Assembly (NCBI GenBank): GCA_020355325.1
Contig: CP070664.1
Coordinates: forward strand, 1,346,728 to 1,383,740
Source: Caldifarciminota bacterium
GTDB lineage: Bacteria; Hydrothermota; Tepidihabitantia; SM23-42
Direction of reading: 5' to 3'
DNA: 37,013 nucleotides
A program made the position numbers and the translations under genes. Each line of letters begins with the position of its first letter. The stretch's first letter is position 1. Of this stretch, positions 33,676 to 37,013 are shown piece after piece. The notes under the pieces were generated by a model. It ran no database searches and was not told where the DNA came from. It saw nothing but the letters and a program-made list of their open reading frames with translations.

Positions 33676-34677
33676 CTAAATAATATTTTTAAGGTACGAA
33701 GCGGATTCCTCGGGAGCCGTGGGATTGATATAGAAACCCGTCCCCCACTCGAAGCCTGCAACATGTGTGAGTACTGGAATGATTTCTAAATGGTAGTGGT
33801 AAAATTCTATACCCTTTAATGTTACGGGTGTCGTATGTATGATATAATTGTAGGGAGGCGTCGTGAGTGCCTTCTTCACTCTCGAGAGACCGTCCTTGAG
33901 AATTGACGCGAGGTCCCGCAACTGTTGCTCTGTTGAGTCTTCAAAATTAGAGATATGCGTGCGTGGGACGATCCAGGTTTCAAATGGAAATCGAGGTGCA
34001 AAGGGACAAATCATGATAAATGAATTGTTTTCACTGATCAATCGTTTTCTGCTTTTTGTCTCTTGTACGACAATATCACAGAATATACATCTTTCGCGAT
34101 ACTCATAGTACCGCTTGGCGCCATCCATCTCTTCCATGACCCTTTTTGGTATGACTGGCATCGCGATGAGTTGCGAATGACTGTGTTCGAGAGAAGCTCC
34201 TGCTGCTGCTCCAAAATTTTTAAAAATCATAACATAACGGAGTCTCTTATCCCTTTGTAAATCGATGATGCGTTGACGATATGCATAAATGACCTTTTCG
34301 AAGGCAGTCAGTTCCAAATCAGCGAGATCTACCGAGTGATCTGGTGTCTCAATAATGACCTCATGAGCACCGATGCCATTCATACGATCGTAGATTCCTT
34401 CTCCACGACGGTCAATTTCTCCCTCGATGCGAAGTGCAGGAAATTTATTTGGTATAACCCTGAGGGTCCAACCCTGCTCATTCGGTTGTGAATTGTTATC
34501 CCGATATGCAAAGACTTCTGGTGGTGTAGCAGACTCATTTCCCGGACAGAACGGACATTCCTTTGGCGAGATAAGTTTCGCCTCGGGAGCGACCTTGAAA
34601 TCCTTTGGCCGCTTCGCCCGCTCTGTCGAGATAATAACCCAGCGACCTAAGACAGGATCTTTTCGTAGCTCAGGCAT
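33676..34677 (-). CDS. galT: Galactose-1-phosphate uridylyltransferase
   Basis: A 333-residue HIT-superfamily enzyme that exchanges uridylyl groups between UDP-glucose and galactose-1-phosphate. The N-terminal half has a Cys pair (CPFCPGN, 41-44) and the active-site HSHSQ at 165-169, where the central His is the nucleophile. The second half has another Cys pair (CIFC) and a HYHLEI strand. Start ATG 34677, seven bases after the ppiC stop, so it is co-transcribed from the ppiC promoter. No galK or galE is present. Confidence 0.93.
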   Translation of the reverse strand: MPELRKDPVLGRWVIISTERAKRPKDFKVAPEAKLISPKECPFCPGNESATPPEVFAYRDNNSQPNEQGWTLRVIPNKFPALRIEGEIDRRGEGIYDRMNGIGAHEVIIETPDHSVDLADLELTAFEKVIYAYRQRIIDLQRDKRLRYVMIFKNFGAAAGASLEHSHSQLIAMPVIPKRVMEEMDGAKRYYEYRERCIFCDIVVQETKSRKRLISENNSFIMICPFAPRFPFETWIVPRTHISNFEDSTEQQLRDLASILKDGLSRVKKALTTPPYNYIIHTTPVTLKGIEFYHYHLEIIPVLTHVAGFEWGTGFYINPTAPEESASYLKNII

Positions 34678-34684
34678 CGTTCTG

Positions 34685-36715
34685 TCAGTTCTTCTCTATT
34701 ATATCTTCGGTTGGAATCTCTTTCTCTTCTGCCTCTATTTTCTTTTCAGGCATCTTTTCTTGTTCGGGTTTTGGGATTTGCTCTTCTGCTTTTTCTTCAG
34801 GCTCTTCTAAAAATATTTGAATATCTGCCTCTTCTCTTATTGTTGCAAGAAATTCGTTTACAACTTGTCCTTGTTTTTGGCGGAGCAGGTTTGCTTCGAT
34901 GTGTTGCTGCACTTCTTCAAATGGTCGGTAGGTCTCAGGATTATACTCATCGACGACGACGATTGTATATTTTTTGTCGTCGGCGGAGAAGACTCTGCTC
35001 ATTTCGCCTGCCCTTAACGTGAATACAACATCATCAAACTTCTTGGGCTTCATGCCCCTTCTCACGAGACCGAGTGAACCGCCACGACTTTTCGCAGCGC
35101 CGATCGAGTGTGTTTTGGCAAGCGAATCAAATGCTGTGGGGTTTTTCAATAAGACATTACGTATTTGCTGCGCGAGTTCTCTTTCCTCAACAACAATTTC
35201 TCGAGCTCGAACAGACTCAGGAATTTTGAAATCATCCTTGTGTTCGGTGTAGTAGTCTTTCACCTCTTCAGAGTCAACACTCACTGCCTCGACGACGACT
35301 TTAATATAGAGACCACGGCTCATGAGTTCAGTCAGAGCGGCTTGAAGCTTGGTAAAGTAGCTGTCGTTCAAGAAATATTTATGTTGTTCTGCCCACTCCA
35401 CTTGCAATTCTTCATCAATGTACTTGTCGATGGCTTTCTTAAACTCAACGGAATCAGTCAAATTCATTTTTGCGAACTGTGGGTGTGTTTCTTGCAGCCT
35501 CTCTATGTCACTCCGGAGAATCAATCGACCGTTCACGACTGCAATCACGCTGTCCTGTGGTTCCTCGTAGATTTCAATCTGCGCACCCGACCTGAGTCGC
35601 TGTGAAAATTCCTTTTCGATTGCCCTCAGCTTCTCGGTCTTGGCCGCGGCCTCAATACTGGTTTTTACCTCTTCAAAATCACGATAACGCTTAGGATTAT
35701 GCTCGGTCACGATATAGATACCAAATTTATCATCATAAGGAACTATATCGGTCACGGTATTCATTTCCGCGCGAAAGAGCATACTGTCTACGGGAGCTGG
35801 TTTCGTTCCGCGGTATACAATGCCCATGTTCCCACCTGAATTTCGATTTGCTGCAGTCGAGTACAGTTTCGCCAGTGTATCAAAACTGGCCGCGTCGATT
35901 TTTAATGAATCGAGTATGAATTGTGCAAGGCTGTCAGAATCAACGACTATCTCCTTTCCTCTTACTTCCTCACGCAGTTTATAGTTTTCTTTGTTGTCCT
36001 TATAGTATTTTTTCATTTCTTTCTCTGTCGGTATCGACTTGCTAACGATGTCACTCTCGCGTACCTCGTCGACAAGGAACGAGCGCTTTTTGCTTGCGAT
36101 GTTTTCTTTAAAAAATTCTGTGTCTTGAACATTTTCTTTAATTGCGTTTGTGTAGATGAGCCGTTCGGTAATCATCCGGTCAAGGACGCTCTGTACATCC
36201 TTCTTGCCAAAGAGTGTACGCTTCATCTGTTCGTCTAACTCAAGCCTCGTTATATTGTAGTCATCGATTGTCGCCACAAAATCCTGATAGTTCTTCTTGA
36301 AGCACCGTTCTACTCCAGTAAGAGAAAACGAGTCGAGCGGTGGCGTACGGAACCGTGTCGCTACAATTTCATACGCCTTGGCGGCATTCAAAAAGTCCTC
36401 TTTCATTTCAAAAACCTGGGCGAGTCGATAATAAACCCAGCCATCTTTTTGCTGATACGCATCAATAATTTTCTGATAGATTTGTGCCGCGCTATCTAAC
36501 TGAGCCAGTTTATTAAAGTAGATATCACCCTTTTCTAACTCCCACATATATGTTTTTTTGCCGTTCAGACCCGAGAGCAGGAAACAGCCAGCACCTGCTT
36601 GCGGTTTACTGATCATCTCATTACAGTAAGCAATTGCCTCTTCGTACTTGCCTTGCATGAGAAGGTCTATATAGTCCTGTGGTAGACTTATCAATAGTGC
36701 AAATAATAATGCCAT
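34685..36715 (-). CDS. SurA/PpiC-like periplasmic protein with tandem parvulin domains and N-terminal TPR
   Basis: A 676-residue exported protein. A very short leader (MALLFALLISLP) is followed by TPR-like repeats (about 15-130), and then two successive SurA-N plus PPIC units. The first PPIC domain is at about 245-350 and the second at about 500-605 (AKSRGGSLGLVRRGMKPKKFDDVVF). A Glu/Lys/Pro-rich tail closes the protein. The parvulin active-site His of the HILV strand is Glu in both domains (RGKEIVV, RAREIVV), and the later His of the GYHI-type strand is absent too. So isomerase activity is doubtful and a holding chaperone role for outer-membrane proteins is more likely. AAGGAG lies five nt before the ATG. 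Confidence 0.86.
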   Translation of the reverse strand: MALLFALLISLPQDYIDLLMQGKYEEAIAYCNEMISKPQAGAGCFLLSGLNGKKTYMWELEKGDIYFNKLAQLDSAAQIYQKIIDAYQQKDGWVYYRLAQVFEMKEDFLNAAKAYEIVATRFRTPPLDSFSLTGVERCFKKNYQDFVATIDDYNITRLELDEQMKRTLFGKKDVQSVLDRMITERLIYTNAIKENVQDTEFFKENIASKKRSFLVDEVRESDIVSKSIPTEKEMKKYYKDNKENYKLREEVRGKEIVVDSDSLAQFILDSLKIDAASFDTLAKLYSTAANRNSGGNMGIVYRGTKPAPVDSMLFRAEMNTVTDIVPYDDKFGIYIVTEHNPKRYRDFEEVKTSIEAAAKTEKLRAIEKEFSQRLRSGAQIEIYEEPQDSVIAVVNGRLILRSDIERLQETHPQFAKMNLTDSVEFKKAIDKYIDEELQVEWAEQHKYFLNDSYFTKLQAALTELMSRGLYIKVVVEAVSVDSEEVKDYYTEHKDDFKIPESVRAREIVVEERELAQQIRNVLLKNPTAFDSLAKTHSIGAAKSRGGSLGLVRRGMKPKKFDDVVFTLRAGEMSRVFSADDKKYTIVVVDEYNPETYRPFEEVQQHIEANLLRQKQGQVVNEFLATIREEADIQIFLEEPEEKAEEQIPKPEQEKMPEKKIEAEEKEIPTEDIIEKN

Positions 36716-36740
36716 GCAACCTCCTTTTCAGCGATTTGCT

Positions 36741-36768
36741 ATTGTATATAAAAAATGCCGGAAGTCAA
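36741..36768 (-). promoter_or_regulatory. Sigma-70-type promoter of the ppiC-galT-glgA operon
   Basis: TTGACT (36763-36768), a 16-bp spacer and TACAAT (36741-36746) on the minus strand, ahead of AAAGGAG (36721-36727) and the ATG at 36715. Confidence 0.8.
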
Positions 36769-37013
36769 GGAAATACTTGCCTGAATTGAACTTCAGTCAA
36801 GATATATTGAGTAGTGAAGGGCTCGTATACGAGCATAACTTTCAGAATTGTTTTTCTATCGAGGACGGCCTCGTCGTGTGGCCGACAGACGGCATGATTC
36901 AACGGATATTTGAGCAGGGTCGATAATAATCCAGTAATCTATTAGCAAAAGATGCCCGTGGGAGTAGAGCAGTTGTTATCGATCACGAAAACTCGACACG
37001 GATCAATCTACGG
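36769..37013. other. Right-edge region with a 14-bp palindrome, no assigned gene
   Basis: A perfect palindrome GCTCGTATACGAGC lies at 36821-36834. On the plus strand an open frame runs through it to a TAA at 36924-36926 (CFSIEDGLVVWPTDGMIQR), but it has no ribosome site and its upstream part runs through the ppiC promoter, so I do not call it a gene. A minus-strand frame closing at 36983 has only nine codons in the window and could be the tail of an upstream gene. Confidence 0.3.

Noticed and set aside
33660-33690. Possible terminator between galT and glgA
   Set aside because: TAGGC-GTAT-GCCTA forms a short hairpin at the galT stop, but on the transcribed minus strand no T run follows it. 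The T-rich side is on the plus strand, where no gene needs terminating.
36714-36926. Plus-strand open frame at the right edge ending SIEDGLVVWPTDGMIQR
   Set aside because: It begins inside the ppiC ribosome site, runs through its promoter, and has no start signal of its own. Its second half looks protein-like, so a remnant cannot be excluded.
36983-37013. Nine-codon minus-strand tail (RRLIRVEFS then stop)
   Set aside because: It could be the end of a gene cut by the window edge, but ten codons are too few to support a call.

Overview
The window reads as chromosomal DNA of a diderm (outer-membrane) bacterium with moderately AT-rich DNA. Evidence for an outer membrane is direct: BamA, a Skp/OmpH chaperone, LolA, a SurA-like periplasmic protein, two further predicted beta-barrels and a surface protein with a C-terminal sorting domain of the type IX secretion kind. 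The gene content, the very short signal peptides and the long DHPS suggest a candidate phylum of the WOR-3/Stahlbacteria or FCB-like kind, but that placement is inference and I cannot test it here. No tRNA, rRNA, CRISPR array, transposase or replication origin was found.

Layout: (1) 24-6757, minus strand: the conserved block rpmH-rnpA-yidD-yidC-jag-mnmE, then an Lrp/AsnC-like protein and an M23 peptidase lipoprotein. (2) 6921-14602, plus strand: a HEAT-repeat protein with an HD-GYP protein, then folP-cdaA-sppA-small lipoprotein-GH84, then a lone outer-membrane barrel protein. (3) 14655-18747, minus strand: cheW-MCP-cheW followed closely by a lamin-tail surface protein. (4) 18999-24454, plus strand: lolA, thioesterase, rimO, outer-membrane protein, TPR protein, racemase. 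(5) 24648-30320, plus strand: clpC-bamA-skp-like. (6) 30336-36715, minus strand: ECF sigma/anti-sigma/Spy-like envelope-stress module, rubredoxin, and ppiC-galT-glgA.

How the genes fit together: several blocks serve envelope construction and quality control (YidC/YidD, LolA, BamA, Skp-like, SurA-like, SppA, Spy-like, ECF/anti-sigma). Two second-messenger enzymes, HD-GYP (c-di-GMP) and CdaA (c-di-AMP), sit in neighbouring operons.

The most distinctive signal is in the control regions. Nine strong sigma-70-type promoters share a 16-bp spacer (one more has 17). Four genes (the Lrp-like gene, rpmH, folP and the ECF sigma gene) have a GTG start only 5-6 nt after the -10 box and no Shine-Dalgarno sequence, so their mRNAs should be leaderless. 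Other genes have an ordinary AAGGAG-type ribosome site. rnpA has no ATG, GTG or TTG start at all. A 39-bp palindromic repeat occurs in two intergenic gaps about 27 kb apart.
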